Assembly: GCF_003574425.1 (NCBI RefSeq)
Contig: NZ_QLIU01000035.1
Location: 1-41,788, forward strand
From: Cysteiniphilum halobium
Lineage (GTDB): Bacteria; Pseudomonadota; Gammaproteobacteria; Francisellales; Francisellaceae
DNA length: 41,788 nucleotides
Direction of reading: 5' to 3'
A program made the translations under genes and the position numbers. This document shows, piece after piece, positions 1 through 7,835 of the stretch. The notes under the pieces were generated by a model. The model had not been told where the DNA came from. It ran no database searches and saw only the letters and a list, made by a program, of their open reading frames with translations. Position 1 is the first letter of the stretch, and every line of letters begins with the position of its first letter.

Positions 1-158
1 GGTCGACCAGGTGGGGAAATAGGCTTTAAACTATCACGTTTGCACCATTCGTTTACACACCAGAGACTGACTGAAAACATTTGAGAAGCATCTGCTTTTG
101 AACCACCGGCTTGGACAAACTCAACTACCCGCTTACGAAGATCTAAACTATATGACAT
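1..158 (-). mobile_element. IS630-type transposase, N-terminal part (runs off the window)
   Basis: Reading the minus strand from an ATG at 158 gives 52 codons open to the window edge. The product starts MSYSLDLRKRVVEFV and continues through a helix-turn-helix (SKADASQMFSVSLWCVNEW), the usual start of IS630-family transposases (first ORF / DNA-binding domain). An in-frame ATG at 167 would add three residues; 158 fits family starts better. Upstream, TATAGTCAA at 182-190 could belong to the element's end, because IS630 elements insert at TA, but the other terminus lies outside the window so this cannot be tested here. Confidence 0.72.
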
Positions 159-340
159 CCATTCCATAATCCAAACACTAATATAGTCAATAGTTTACTT
201 AAATTGGATTTATTTTGGAACTACTATAAATAATTGATTCCTGTTACTGTACATGTTTGATGGTAGTTATGGAGAATCTGCTTAAGTATCACAAGCTTAT
301 CAACGACTATGATCTTGAACTTGTAGGTATATAACTCTTT

Positions 341-362
341 TTGCAAGAGCGTTAAAGTCAAG
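341..362. promoter_or_regulatory. Putative MerR-type operator upstream of merR-like gene 1
   Basis: Read on the minus strand the site contains TTGACTTTAACG. This matches the half-site in two other sites, at 1200-1219 (TTGACTTTGACGTTACGTAA) and 3736-3755 (TTGACCCTGACGTGACGTCA). MerR regulators bind dyads placed in long (19-bp) spacers. On the plus strand TTGCAA (341-346) is followed, 19 bases later, by AATATT. A perfect TATAAT also sits at 387-392 without a good -35, as expected for an activator-dependent promoter. The assignment is inference from the shared motif; this site is the weakest dyad of the three. Confidence 0.4.
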
Positions 363-427
363 GAAAATATTTCAATGTTTTTGTACTATAATTTTATACA
401 AGAAACACATTTAGTTATGGGATATAA

Positions 428-1174
428 ATGAAAAGTTATTCGCCTAGTACATTAAGTAAACTAGCCAATACAACTGTTAGGACATTACATCACTATGACA
501 ATGTCGGTTTATTAAAGCCAACATTTCGAAATGAAAAGGGTTATCGTGCTTATAGCGAATCTGACTTTGAGAAATTGCGCAAAATTGGATTATTAAAACT
601 TTTCAGAACGCCGTTAAAAGATATGAATAAAGCACTATCCTCTTTTGGTCAAAAAAATAGTGAAATACTCCAGCTGCAAAAACGTAATATTGAAAAAGAT
701 AAACAACAGTTAATCCTCTCTAGTCACATGCTTATGTATATAGAGGAACAAGAAATTTTATCACAACCTGTTGACTGGGAGGTGCTTGATCAGATCAGAT
801 ACTATTGCCTACAATCCAAGAATTTTCCATTGAATGATTGGCTTAACCTTTTTTTGACTAAGATTGAGCAAGAAGCATTTAAAGACCATCAAAAGAAGCT
901 CGGAGAAAAAGGGCAAATAGAATACAGTCAAAAATGGACGGTTTTATTTAACCAGTTGCGTCTTCTTGATACGCCTGAAGACGCTGATTTTAATCGTCAA
1001 GAGTTTATTGCTCAATGGAGGGCTCTTGCAAATTTTGGGATGAAAGACTATCCATCTTTGTCATTAAAAACCTGGGCTTTAATGCGCACAATTGGCATTC
1101 CTAAAGCATGGATGCCATTTTATAATGAATACGCAATTACGCTGGCAAGACAATTATTAATCTCAAGATATTAG
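428..1174 (+). CDS. MerR-family transcriptional regulator (copy 1)
   Basis: A 248-residue protein whose first ~75 residues are a MerR winged-helix DNA-binding domain: SPSTLSKLANTTVRTLHHYD, then GLLKPTFRNEKGYRAYSESD, the HTH and wing. The remaining ~170 residues are a largely helical C-terminal domain I cannot assign; its distal part reads LMRTIGIPKAWMPFYNEY. The same architecture, including LMRTIGVP and PFYN, occurs in the regulator at 2806-3654, so the two are paralogues. Both face a secreted protease gene lying between them, and similar operator-like sequences precede all three genes, suggesting common or cross regulation. There are no metal-binding cysteines of the MerR/CueR kind, so an organic or physiological ligand is more likely. 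The start is weakly supported: there is no clear Shine-Dalgarno, but the N-terminus aligns with its paralogue. Confidence 0.85.
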   Translation: MKSYSPSTLSKLANTTVRTLHHYDNVGLLKPTFRNEKGYRAYSESDFEKLRKIGLLKLFRTPLKDMNKALSSFGQKNSEILQLQKRNIEKDKQQLILSSHMLMYIEEQEILSQPVDWEVLDQIRYYCLQSKNFPLNDWLNLFLTKIEQEAFKDHQKKLGEKGQIEYSQKWTVLFNQLRLLDTPEDADFNRQEFIAQWRALANFGMKDYPSLSLKTWALMRTIGIPKAWMPFYNEYAITLARQLLISRY

Positions 1175-1199
1175 TAACTAAAATTTTCCAAATAAACTA

Positions 1200-1219
1200 T
1201 TACGTAACGTCAAAGTCAA
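1200..1219. promoter_or_regulatory. Putative MerR-type operator upstream of the protease gene
   Basis: The sequence TTACGTAACGTCAAAGTCAA contains the palindrome TTACGTAA. On the opposite strand it reads TTGACTTTGACGTTACGTAA, agreeing at 15 of 20 positions with 3736-3755. A TATATT box lies at 1234-1239 with only a poor -35 at 17 bp, so the promoter may need an activator. It sits between MerR-like gene 1 and the protease. Operator function is inferred. Confidence 0.45.
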
Positions 1220-1355
1220 AATATTTATCTTAGTATATTTTTGGTACAAATATTTCGTCATAGATAGAAAACTACTATGCTAATTTTGTTATAAGTATTT
1301 TGCTTAATAACAAAAAAATCATTAAGGAACATAATGTAAAAGGAGATTTAACTGT

Positions 1356-2735
1356 ATGAAAAAATCAAAGCTTATGTTAATAATATCAGCAAGTTTTATT
1401 AGCTTTGCCTCATTGCATGCGGAAGCTCGTCTGGTGGCTATGGATAGTCCTAACCGTGTTGCTGATCAATATATTGTTGTCTTAAAGTCACAACCTAGCG
1501 TTGGGTTTAGCAATAATGCACAATATATTAACAGCGTTGAAGCACAGATAACGCAGCATGGTGCTAAGGTATTAGACACATACCAGTACGCGTTGTCTGG
1601 TATGGCAATAACTGCAACTAAATCACAACTTCAAAATATCCAGCAAAATCCTGCAGTAGAATATATTGAATCCAATCAACGCTTTTCAATTAATGAAACG
1701 CAGCATAATCCTGATTGGGGGCTTGACCGTATTGATCAAAGGAACTTACCTTTGAACAATAAATACACATATGAAACATCAGGACAAGGTGTTTCTGTTT
1801 ATGTTATAGATACTGGTATTAATGCTGAACATCAAGATTTCAAAAATCGTGTAGGTGTTGGCTATGATGCAGTTGATAAAGATAATACACCTCAGGACTG
1901 TCAGGGGCATGGCACTCATGTTGCGGGAACTGTTATGGGTACTGTGTATGGCGTCGCTAAAGGTGCTACTGTTCATGCAGTAAGAGTTCTAGGATGTGAT
2001 GGCAGTGGAACAACAGCTGATATTATTGAAGGAATTGACTGGGTGATTAAAACACATCAAGGTCCATCTGTTGCAAATATGAGCTTAGGTGGTGGTATTT
2101 CTCCAGCACTAGATCAAGCAGTTGCTAGTGGCGTAAAAAGTGGTATCACTTTCGTTGTTGCTGCAGGTAATGATGATTATGATGCATGTGCGTACTCGCC
2201 TGCAAGATCAGACGTTGCTATCACTGTTGGTGCAACGAATCAATGGGATAATCGTGCAAGCTTTTCCAATTATGGGCAATGTGTTGATATATTTGCCCCC
2301 GGCGTTGATATTCGCTCAGACTCAAATACCGATAATAGCGGATCACTTGTTTTGAGTGGCACTTCAATGGCATCACCGCATGTTGCAGGTGTTGTTGCAT
2401 TGTATTTGCAAGAATATCCAAAAGCTTCCCCGAAAGAAGTTGAAGCTTGGCTATTACAAAATGCAACCAAAGATGAAGTTATTAATCCTAATGGCTCTCC
2501 TAATCTTTTACTATATGCCGCCAAAGGAAGTAATCCGCCGCCACCGCCGCCAAGCAACTGTGAAGGCGTCAGTCAGTGGAATCAAAGGACAATCTATTGG
2601 GCTGGGGATCTTGTTGTTTACCGCAATAAAGAATATAGGTCATTAAGAAATCATCGTGGTGCCAACCCTAAGAACCCATATTATGGGTGGTATTATTGGA
2701 AATATATTAAGGACTGCACTACTAATAGTCTATAA
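1356..2735 (+). CDS. Secreted subtilisin-like (S8, proteinase K type) serine protease with C-terminal carbohydrate-binding-like domain
   Basis: A 459-residue exported endopeptidase. Residues 1-24 are a signal peptide ending HAEA. Residues ~37-112 look like an I9 inhibitor propeptide (DQYIVVLK to VEYIESNQ). Residues ~120-390 are the peptidase domain with Asp152 (VIDTG), His185 (GHGTHVAGT), oxyanion Asn272 (AAGN) and Ser337 (SGTSMASPHVAG). A six-proline linker (394-399) leads to an aromatic-rich tail (402-454; WNQRTIYWAGDLVVYRNKEY) resembling CBM5/12 chitin-binding modules, so the enzyme may be targeted to chitin or glycans. Cysteines 402 and 454 could close that module with a disulfide. A strong Shine-Dalgarno (AAAGGAG, 1339-1345) supports the start. 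It lies between two paralogous MerR regulators, which probably control it. Protease assignment is certain; substrate and tail ligand are inferred. Confidence 0.95.
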   Translation: MKKSKLMLIISASFISFASLHAEARLVAMDSPNRVADQYIVVLKSQPSVGFSNNAQYINSVEAQITQHGAKVLDTYQYALSGMAITATKSQLQNIQQNPAVEYIESNQRFSINETQHNPDWGLDRIDQRNLPLNNKYTYETSGQGVSVYVIDTGINAEHQDFKNRVGVGYDAVDKDNTPQDCQGHGTHVAGTVMGTVYGVAKGATVHAVRVLGCDGSGTTADIIEGIDWVIKTHQGPSVANMSLGGGISPALDQAVASGVKSGITFVVAAGNDDYDACAYSPARSDVAITVGATNQWDNRASFSNYGQCVDIFAPGVDIRSDSNTDNSGSLVLSGTSMASPHVAGVVALYLQEYPKASPKEVEAWLLQNATKDEVINPNGSPNLLLYAAKGSNPPPPPPSNCEGVSQWNQRTIYWAGDLVVYRNKEYRSLRNHRGANPKNPYYGWYYWKYIKDCTTNSL

Positions 2736-2805
2736 CTAATAGCTTTGCTGCATTAGAGCACCGGGGTTCCTTGGGGGATCTGTAATTTACAATGAGTATA
2801 TGCTT

Positions 2806-3654
2806 TTAGGTATCAGTTGGACAAAGTAGATCCTCTTTAACTTCATGTTCTGTTTGCTCTTTCTCTACATGGCTATAAATTTGTGCATAGGCTTCGGTTG
2901 TGCATATGAATTTTCTAGCAATATTAATAATTTGCCCATTATAAAAAGGTAATATTTGAGTGGGCACTCCTATCGTGCGCATTAAGTCCCAGAACTTTCG
3001 AAATAACTGAGGAAATAAATAAATTTTTGACGCAATTAGAGCTTGTGCCCAATAATCTATGAGATATTGTTTATTTTTATGTAAATTACCGTAGTACTGA
3101 AATAACAAAATTTCAGCAAAAAGGTCACTCCATTTTTTCATTACCTTTTCCCTTACGCCTTTTCTTGCTAGTAGTTTCATATACTCTATGAATTGTTCTT
3201 GTTCAAAGGTCGTTAGAAAAGCGTCTATCCATTGATATTGATTGAAAGTTTGTTGTTTATTTTTATTGCTATGTTGGTACTCAACAATTTTATCCAGCAT
3301 CAGCCAATTTATTTTAAGATCTAGTCTTTTTTGTTCTTCTAAGTAATGTAGCATATTCATTGCAAGATTTATAAAGTATTGATCTTGCTCTAGATGAAAT
3401 TGTTGATTAAGTAAAATCTTAGCTGCAACGGGTGTTCTTTTATTAGCTAATAATTTTTTTATATCATTGAGTGAAATACGTATAAACTTGTATAAATTTA
3501 TCTTATATAATTTCTTTAGGTCTATATCTGAGTAGAATCGATAGCCATTTTCGTTTCTATATGATGGCTTAAGCAAGTTGATTTTATCATAGTGGTGCAG
3601 TGTTCTAGGCGTAATATTTGCAAGCTCACTAATTTTCTTAGGTGAATATATCAT
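2806..3654 (-). CDS. MerR-family transcriptional regulator (copy 2)
   Basis: A 282-residue paralogue of the regulator at 428-1174. It has an N-terminal MerR winged helix (SPKKISELANITPRTLHHYD, then LLKPSYRNENGYRFYS) and the same kind of C-terminal domain, including LMRTIGVPTQILPFYN. The frame is open to 3702, but the ATG at 3652-3654 aligns with the start of copy 1 and has AAGAGA about 10 bases upstream, so I place the start there. The upstream dyad at 3736-3755, with TTGACC / 19-bp spacer / TTCAAT, has classic MerR-promoter geometry reading into this gene, pointing to autoregulation. The extra C-terminal tail (~20 residues, EKEQTEHEVKEDLL) is acidic and absent from copy 1. The ligand is unknown. 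Confidence 0.85.
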   Translation of the reverse strand: MIYSPKKISELANITPRTLHHYDKINLLKPSYRNENGYRFYSDIDLKKLYKINLYKFIRISLNDIKKLLANKRTPVAAKILLNQQFHLEQDQYFINLAMNMLHYLEEQKRLDLKINWLMLDKIVEYQHSNKNKQQTFNQYQWIDAFLTTFEQEQFIEYMKLLARKGVREKVMKKWSDLFAEILLFQYYGNLHKNKQYLIDYWAQALIASKIYLFPQLFRKFWDLMRTIGVPTQILPFYNGQIINIARKFICTTEAYAQIYSHVEKEQTEHEVKEDLLCPTDT

Positions 3655-3724
3655 ATCTATATATCTCTTGTTGTAGACAATTCTATCGGATGAAATCATC
3701 ACAAAATATATTAAGCGTATGTTT

Positions 3725-3755
3725 ATTGAACGCTATGACGTCACGTCAGGGTCAA
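3725..3755 (-). promoter_or_regulatory. MerR-type promoter/operator of regulator copy 2
   Basis: On the minus strand, TTGACC (3755-3750) is separated by 19 bases from TTCAAT (3730-3725). The overlong spacer contains the dyad GACGTGACGTC. Over-long spacers carrying a dyad are the hallmark of promoters untwisted by MerR activators. Predicted transcription starts roughly 65 bases before the regulator's ATG. Confidence 0.55.
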
Positions 3756-3990
3756 TATATAATCATGAATTTATTCACAGCCGAATTGAATTAAATCAAA
3801 GCAGGCAGCAGAAAGGGTATGACGTAAGAGAACTTGTATACTTTAGATAAAATACTTCAGGATACTATATTATTTCGTCCTTCTACTTCGATAAGCAGAT
3901 TACACCTATCTTGATAAAGAGATATTAAGGTTTAAGCCAAGTCATTTAGCAGATAGCACCATAAAGGTGTCAGAAGTGGGGTAGTAGTGG

Positions 3991-4329
3991 TTACTTCGCT
4001 TGATCAATAATTTCCTGTAACTCACCGTTTTCATGTAGCTCAAGAATAATATCACAGCCACCGACAAGCTCACCATTAACATAAAGCTGCGGGAATGTTG
4101 GCCAATTAGCATATTTTGGCAAAGTTGCACGAATTTCTGGATTTTCTAAAATATTAACAAATGCAAAAGGTTTGCCACATGCTTGAATGGCAGCAACAGC
4201 ATGGGCTGAGAAACCGCATTGCGGCATTTTTGGTGTACCTTTCATATACAGCAGAATGCTATTGTCAGTAATTTGTGATTTTATCGTTTCGATTACTTTT
4301 GCTTCATCAAAATTATGATTTGTATGCAT
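3991..4329 (-). CDS. grxD: Monothiol glutaredoxin GrxD (Grx4 class)
   Basis: A 112-residue cytosolic protein with the monothiol signature CGFS (Cys38 in PKMPQCGFS), the [12 protein letters not shown] cis-proline segment and the GGCDI glutathione-binding loop. Grx4-type proteins bind a bridged [2Fe-2S] cluster with glutathione, deliver Fe-S clusters and partner with BolA; length and motifs are full and standard. AAGGAAACAATA before the ATG gives a good ribosome site. The gene is divergent from sodB, with about 110 bp between starts. Glutaredoxin and iron superoxide dismutase side by side is a common arrangement in Francisella-like bacteria and fits joint iron/oxidative-stress roles. A short hairpin (CACC/GGTG) lies just after the stop but has no T-run, so I do not call a terminator. 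Confidence 0.95.
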   Translation of the reverse strand: MHTNHNFDEAKVIETIKSQITDNSILLYMKGTPKMPQCGFSAHAVAAIQACGKPFAFVNILENPEIRATLPKYANWPTFPQLYVNGELVGGCDIILELHENGELQEIIDQAK

Positions 4330-4355
4330 TATTGTTTCCTTATTATTGTCTTAAC

Positions 4356-4384
4356 TTGAAAAGATGCAGGATTAGTATTATATT
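4356..4384 (+). promoter_or_regulatory. sigma70-type promoter of sodB
   Basis: TTGAAA (4356-4361), a 17-bp spacer and TATATT (4379-4384), ending 55 bases before the sodB ATG. Confidence 0.65.
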
Positions 4385-4439
4385 GCGCGTACATCATATA
4401 TCAGTTTCTAAATTTCGGTCAACCAACAAGGAGCAAGAA

Positions 4440-5027
4440 ATGTTTGAATTACCATCATTACCATACCCTAAAAATGCACTAGCACCAGTGATATCTGAGG
4501 AGACTATCGAGTATCACTATGGCAAGCATCATCAGGCGTATGTAACTAATTTAAATAACTTACTGAAAACAGATGAGTTTAAGTCTTTTGCTGGTAAGTC
4601 ATTGGAAGAGGTGATTCTAACCTCAAAAGGTGGTGTATTTAACAACGCAGCACAAATCTGGAATCATACTTTTTATTGGAATTGCCTAACACCTAATGCT
4701 AAGGCAAAGCCACAAGGGAATTTACTACAAGCGATTGAGAAAAAATTTGGCAACTTTGATGCATTTAAAGAAGCATTTAGTAAAACAGCTGTAACTACTT
4801 TTGGTTCTGGCTGGGCATGGCTTGTCAAAACCAAAGAAGGTGAGCTTGAGCTGGTAAGTACAAGCAATGCAGCGTGCCCATTAACACAAGGCCACACGCC
4901 ACTTTTAACTTGCGATGTGTGGGAGCATGCTTACTATATTGATTATCGTAATGCGCGTCCAAAATATGTCGAAGAGTTCTGGAGTATCATTAATTGGGAC
5001 TTTGTTGCTAAGCAGTTTGCAAAGTAG
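4440..5027 (+). CDS. sodB: Iron superoxide dismutase SodB
   Basis: A 195-residue cytoplasmic enzyme that dismutates superoxide to O2 and H2O2. The sequence closely follows E. coli SodB along its whole length ([57 protein letters not shown]). Metal ligands are His26, His76, Asp159 and His163. Gln72 in NNAAQ is the glutamine placement typical of the iron rather than the manganese enzyme. The frame is open further upstream to 4275, but the ATG at 4440 has AAGGAG at 4428-4433 and matches the family start. It is transcribed from its own promoter, divergent from grxD. Confidence 0.97.
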   Translation: MFELPSLPYPKNALAPVISEETIEYHYGKHHQAYVTNLNNLLKTDEFKSFAGKSLEEVILTSKGGVFNNAAQIWNHTFYWNCLTPNAKAKPQGNLLQAIEKKFGNFDAFKEAFSKTAVTTFGSGWAWLVKTKEGELELVSTSNAACPLTQGHTPLLTCDVWEHAYYIDYRNARPKYVEEFWSIINWDFVAKQFAK

Positions 5028-5071
5028 ATAGCTTAATTCAATTCGAAATATAAGTTTAAAAGTTGTAAGAC

Positions 5072-5100
5072 TTGGCAAAATTAGAAAATTTCTATAGAAT
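5072..5100 (+). promoter_or_regulatory. sigma70-type promoter of rpoZ
   Basis: TTGGCA (5072-5077), a 17-bp spacer and TAGAAT (5095-5100), ending 30 bases before the rpoZ start. Confidence 0.6.
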
Positions 5101-5130
5101 TGAGCGGCTTTTGAACTTTGGAGAATATGT

Positions 5131-5343
5131 ATGGCACGTGTAACAGTAGAAGATTGTTTAGAGAAAATCGACAGTCGCTTTGAGTTAATTGTTTTAGCGT
5201 CAAAAAGAGCGCGATTCCTAAGCCTAAGTGGTCAAGACCCGCGTGTGGATTGGGATAATGATAAGACAACAGTTGTTGCTTTGCGTGAGATTGCTGATGG
5301 TAAAATAAACAAAGTAGAAATCCGTGCTGAACAGGAATATTAA
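5131..5343 (+). CDS. rpoZ: RNA polymerase omega subunit
   Basis: A 70-residue omega subunit. It starts [30 protein letters not shown], the helical core that clamps the beta-prime subunit, and includes [14 protein letters not shown]. It is shorter than the 91-residue E. coli protein, lacking most of the variable C-terminal tail, as in many relatives. GGAG stands 9 bases before the ATG. Here the gene is not followed by spoT (its usual enterobacterial neighbour) but by a tRNA gene with its own promoter. Confidence 0.95.
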   Translation: MARVTVEDCLEKIDSRFELIVLASKRARFLSLSGQDPRVDWDNDKTTVVALREIADGKINKVEIRAEQEY

Positions 5344-5380
5344 AAAGATTAAGAAAAGTAAAAAATATTGATTTTAGGCG

Positions 5381-5408
5381 TTGACTTTGATTTTTTTAAC
5401 CCTATAAT
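5381..5408 (+). promoter_or_regulatory. Promoter of tRNA-Val
   Basis: TTGACT (5381-5386), a 16-bp spacer and a perfect TATAAT (5403-5408), 15 bases before the mature tRNA 5' end. Confidence 0.8.
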
Positions 5409-5422
5409 CTCATCTCGTTCTC

Positions 5423-5498
5423 GGGTGCTTAGCTCAGCTGGGAGAGCATCGCCCTTACAAGGCGAGGGTCGGGGGTTCGAACCCCTCAGCACCCACCA
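5423..5498 (+). tRNA. tRNA-Val (anticodon TAC)
   Basis: A 76-base tRNA with encoded CCA. Acceptor GGGTGCT pairs with AGCACCC. The D arm is GCTCAGCTGGGAGAGC and the anticodon stem CGCCC/GGCG surrounds the loop CTTACAA, giving anticodon TAC for valine codons GUA/GUG. The T arm GGGGGTTCGAACCCCT is intact. It closely resembles E. coli tRNA-Val(UAC). It is a monocistronic unit with a strong promoter before it and a terminator just after. Confidence 0.98.
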
Positions 5499-5505
5499 GA
5501 GATTC

Positions 5506-5533
5506 AAAAGGCTTCCTATTCGGAGCCTTTTTT
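5506..5533 (+). terminator. Rho-independent terminator after tRNA-Val
   Basis: AAAAGGCTTCC, loop TATTC, then GGAGCCTTTT form a stem with one bulged T, followed by a T-run. Confidence 0.85.
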
Positions 5534-5554
5534 GTTTGTGTTACAGAATAGTGC

Positions 5555-5583
5555 TTGAGTTTTAAGCTTGTATCTGTGACAAT
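5555..5583 (+). promoter_or_regulatory. Candidate promoter of the rpsF operon
   Basis: TTGAGT (5555-5560), a 17-bp spacer and GACAAT (5578-5583). The ~80-base leader that follows contains a small ATCG...CGAT hairpin and then ACCGAAAGGAG before the rpsF ATG. A CCG next to a leader hairpin recalls the S6:S18 autoregulatory leader, but I cannot confirm that fold by eye. Confidence 0.45.
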
Positions 5584-5667
5584 AGCGCGGCTCTTTGCTG
5601 TTACCTTTGTGAAAGATACGTAATAGCTTATCGAGAGTACACTACGATAAACCGAAAGGAGTACAAT

Positions 5668-6027
5668 ATGAAACATTATGAAATCGTGTTTATGGTTCAC
5701 CCTGATCAAAGCGATCAGCTACCAAACATGCTACAAAAATACCGTGAAATCGTTGAGTCTAGAGGGGGTAAAATCCACCGTTTAGAAGACTGGGGACGTC
5801 GTCAACTTGCTTACCCAATTGCTAAGCTTCACAAGGCGCATTACATTTTAATGAATATTGAATGTGATACCGAAGCATTGAACGAATTAAACGAATCATT
5901 CAGATATAATGATGCGATCTTACGTCGTTTGGTACTTAATCAAAGTGAAGCGATCACTGAGCCGTCAATTATGATGGCAAAAGATGAGAAAAAAGAAGTT
6001 AAAGAAACAAGCGAAGCCACTGAGTAA
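5668..6027 (+). CDS. rpsF: Small ribosomal subunit protein bS6
   Basis: A 119-residue S6 ([51 protein letters not shown]), the partner of S18 on the platform of the 30S subunit. The acidic, lysine-rich C-terminal tail ([17 protein letters not shown]) is the region glutamylated by RimK in E. coli, though here it lacks the terminal Glu-Glu pair. AAAGGAG stands 7 bases before the ATG. It is first in the rpsF-rpsR-rplI operon. The gap to rpsR is only 11 bases, so priB, which sits there in enterobacteria, is absent. Confidence 0.97.
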   Translation: MKHYEIVFMVHPDQSDQLPNMLQKYREIVESRGGKIHRLEDWGRRQLAYPIAKLHKAHYILMNIECDTEALNELNESFRYNDAILRRLVLNQSEAITEPSIMMAKDEKKEVKETSEATE

Positions 6028-6038
6028 GGAGAGTAAAG

Positions 6039-6266
6039 ATGCGTCCAAATCGTCGTCGTAAAGTATGTCGTTTTACCGTTGAAGGCGTTAAAGAGATCGA
6101 TTACAAAGATTTAAATACATTGAAAGGTTATATCACTGAAACCGGTAAAATCGTTCCAAGTCGAATCACAGGTACATCAACTAAGTATCAACGTCAACTT
6201 GCTAATGCAATTAAAAGAGCAAGATTTTTAGCGTTAATCCCTTACTGTGATCGTCACTTTAACTAA
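6039..6266 (+). CDS. rpsR: Small ribosomal subunit protein bS18
   Basis: A 75-residue S18 that binds S6 and 16S rRNA. It starts [16 protein letters not shown] and has the conserved [27 protein letters not shown] and the basic [22 protein letters not shown] core. AAGGAGAG lies just before the ATG. It is co-transcribed with rpsF and rplI. Confidence 0.97.
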   Translation: MRPNRRRKVCRFTVEGVKEIDYKDLNTLKGYITETGKIVPSRITGTSTKYQRQLANAIKRARFLALIPYCDRHFN

Positions 6267-6291
6267 TCTTTAAGTTAAGAGGTCTTTGACA

Positions 6292-6738
6292 ATGCAAGTT
6301 ATTTTAAAAGAAAAAGTAGAAAACCTAGGTACGCTAGGAACTGTTGTAAATGTGAAGCCAGGTTATGCGCGCAACTACTTAGTGCCATATGGCAAGGCAG
6401 TTCAAGCAACTGAAGCAAACATCGCTGTTTTTGAAAAGCAAAAAGCAGAATTACAAAAATTAGAAGCTGAGCGTTTAACAACAGCTAAAGTAAAATCTGA
6501 GAAGATTTCAGGTCAAGTATTTACAATCAAAGCAGCTGCTGGTGATGGTGGTAAGTTATTTGGTTCTGTTGGTACAAAAGAAGTAGCTGATGCTATTGCT
6601 GCCGTGGGCGTTGAGGTTGAAAAACGTCACGTTCGCATGCCAGAAGGTATCATCCGTTCATTGGGTGAGTATGCGTTATCAGTACACTTACATTCAGATG
6701 TTGATGCTGACATCAAAGTGGTTATTATTGCTGAATAA
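6292..6738 (+). CDS. rplI: Large ribosomal subunit protein bL9
   Basis: A 148-residue L9. The N-terminal domain ([30 protein letters not shown]) binds 23S rRNA, then a long connecting helix (~41-75), then the C-terminal domain ([29 protein letters not shown]). I start at the ATG at 6292, which matches the family and has AAGAGGT upstream; an in-frame TTG at 6286 adds two residues. It is last in its operon and followed by a strong terminator. Confidence 0.97.
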   Translation: MQVILKEKVENLGTLGTVVNVKPGYARNYLVPYGKAVQATEANIAVFEKQKAELQKLEAERLTTAKVKSEKISGQVFTIKAAAGDGGKLFGSVGTKEVADAIAAVGVEVEKRHVRMPEGIIRSLGEYALSVHLHSDVDADIKVVIIAE

Positions 6739-6771
6739 TTGCATAATTATCAGCTTATTACTATGATATTT

Positions 6772-6797
6772 AAAGCCGCATATTTTGCGGCTTTTTT
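6772..6797 (+). terminator. Rho-independent terminator of rpsF-rpsR-rplI
   Basis: AAAGCCGCA, loop TATTT, TGCGGCTTT: a perfect 9-bp stem followed by a T-run. Confidence 0.92.
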
Positions 6798-6848
6798 GTT
6801 TTTCTTAACGGAGTAACTAATGCCCTGAATATGTTAATGTTTGCTTCA

Positions 6849-6929
6849 ACTTAGCGCTCATCCTGCTGTCACCTGTTGTTTTTTGCAAATATATTCTGAC
6901 AGAATAAAACAGCAGACTGTGCGCTAAGT
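6849..6929. repeat. 81-bp imperfect inverted repeat with a nested palindrome
   Basis: Two 21-base arms (6849-6869 and 6909-6929) match at 18 of 21 positions when one is reverse-complemented; each has ACTTAGCGC outside and CTGCTGT inside. The 39-base loop contains a second hairpin, ATTCTG-A-CAGAAT. There is no T-run and no coding frame. The region 6800-7046 otherwise holds nothing I recognise. It could be a small non-autonomous mobile element, a structured RNA or a decayed IS end. Confidence 0.6.
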
Positions 6930-7046
6930 CTCAATTAAATGCTAAAAATTCATGGATTTAGTTAATTTTGCAAGTACCTCTGTATAGTATTGTTTCTTAG
7001 TATGGTTAAATGATTCTATAACATTACTGAGCTAAGAAGTTAATTT

Positions 7047-7820
7047 ATGAGTATTAAAATAAATTCACATAGTGCAGGAGCTATATTCTCAGAAATTGCT
7101 AAAAAATATAGTAAATATCGGGTAACTTATCCAGAAGAATTATATGATTACTTGAGTAATATTTGTTTTAGTAGAGGGTTAGCATGGGACTGCGCTACAG
7201 GGAATGGGCAAGTTGCTTATGACTTAAAAAAATACTTTAACAGAGTAATCGCAACGGATATTTCAGTTGAACAACTTAAATATGCAAAACTAGACCCTAA
7301 AATAGTTTATTATAATGCTTCCTGTGAAAATTCTTTAATTGAAGATAATTCTATCGATTTAGTAACAGTGGCATGTGCTGCTCATTGGTTCAACTTAGAA
7401 AAGTTCGAGCAAGAATGCTCTAGGGTCTGTAATGAAAAAGGAATAATGGCTCTTTGGTGGTTGTTAGGGTTTCCATATATAACAAAGGAGATTAATGCAA
7501 TTATCAATACTTTTTATCAGGATGTCACCAGACCCTATTTTAATGAGATTGCAAGAAGGTATTTTGAAGAAGATTTCAAGGGGGTTGAGCTTAGCTTTAA
7601 CCTAATCAGCCATAAAAAATTTAAATTAACTTTAAAGTGGAATTATTTTGACCTTATTGGCTACTTTTCTAGCATGTCATTTGTTCAAAATTATCTCAAA
7701 TCAAATAAATATTCTCCCATACAGCTAATTGAAGATAAGCTTAAGAAAAATTGGGGTAATGATTTAACATTAAGAAAAGAGGTGTCTTTAGATATTTTAA
7801 TGAAAACATATAGAAAATAA
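7047..7820 (+). CDS. Class I SAM-dependent methyltransferase
   Basis: A 257-residue cytosolic Rossmann-fold methyltransferase of the Methyltransf_11/25 type. Motif I is WDCATGNGQVA (residues 47-57), the acidic strand-2 residue is Asp71 (ATDIS), motif II surrounds SIDLVTVACAAHWF (102-115), and RVCNEKGIMALWW follows at the usual post-motif position. The N-terminus (FSEIAKKYSKYRVTYPEELYDYL) is the common 'YxxyRPxYP' lead-in of trans-aconitate / SmtA-like methyltransferases. The substrate cannot be told from sequence. It is monocistronic, with AAGAAG upstream of the ATG. It is AT-rich and lies beside repeat and transposase debris, so it may be a late arrival. Confidence 0.85.
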   Translation: MSIKINSHSAGAIFSEIAKKYSKYRVTYPEELYDYLSNICFSRGLAWDCATGNGQVAYDLKKYFNRVIATDISVEQLKYAKLDPKIVYYNASCENSLIEDNSIDLVTVACAAHWFNLEKFEQECSRVCNEKGIMALWWLLGFPYITKEINAIINTFYQDVTRPYFNEIARRYFEEDFKGVELSFNLISHKKFKLTLKWNYFDLIGYFSSMSFVQNYLKSNKYSPIQLIEDKLKKNWGNDLTLRKEVSLDILMKTYRK

Positions 7821-7835
7821 TAGGCTCAATTAATG

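Noticed and set aside
269-334. Short frame starting MENLLKYHKLINDYDLELVG upstream of the first regulator
   Set aside because: 21 codons, no ribosome site, no recognisable similarity; could be chance.
2140-2646. Overlapping long frames on both strands inside the protease gene
   Set aside because: Shadows of the protease coding sequence; no ribosome sites and no family features.
2736-2805. G/C-rich stretch after the protease as a terminator
   Set aside because: ACCGGGGTTCCTTGGGGG has no complementary arm and no T-run.
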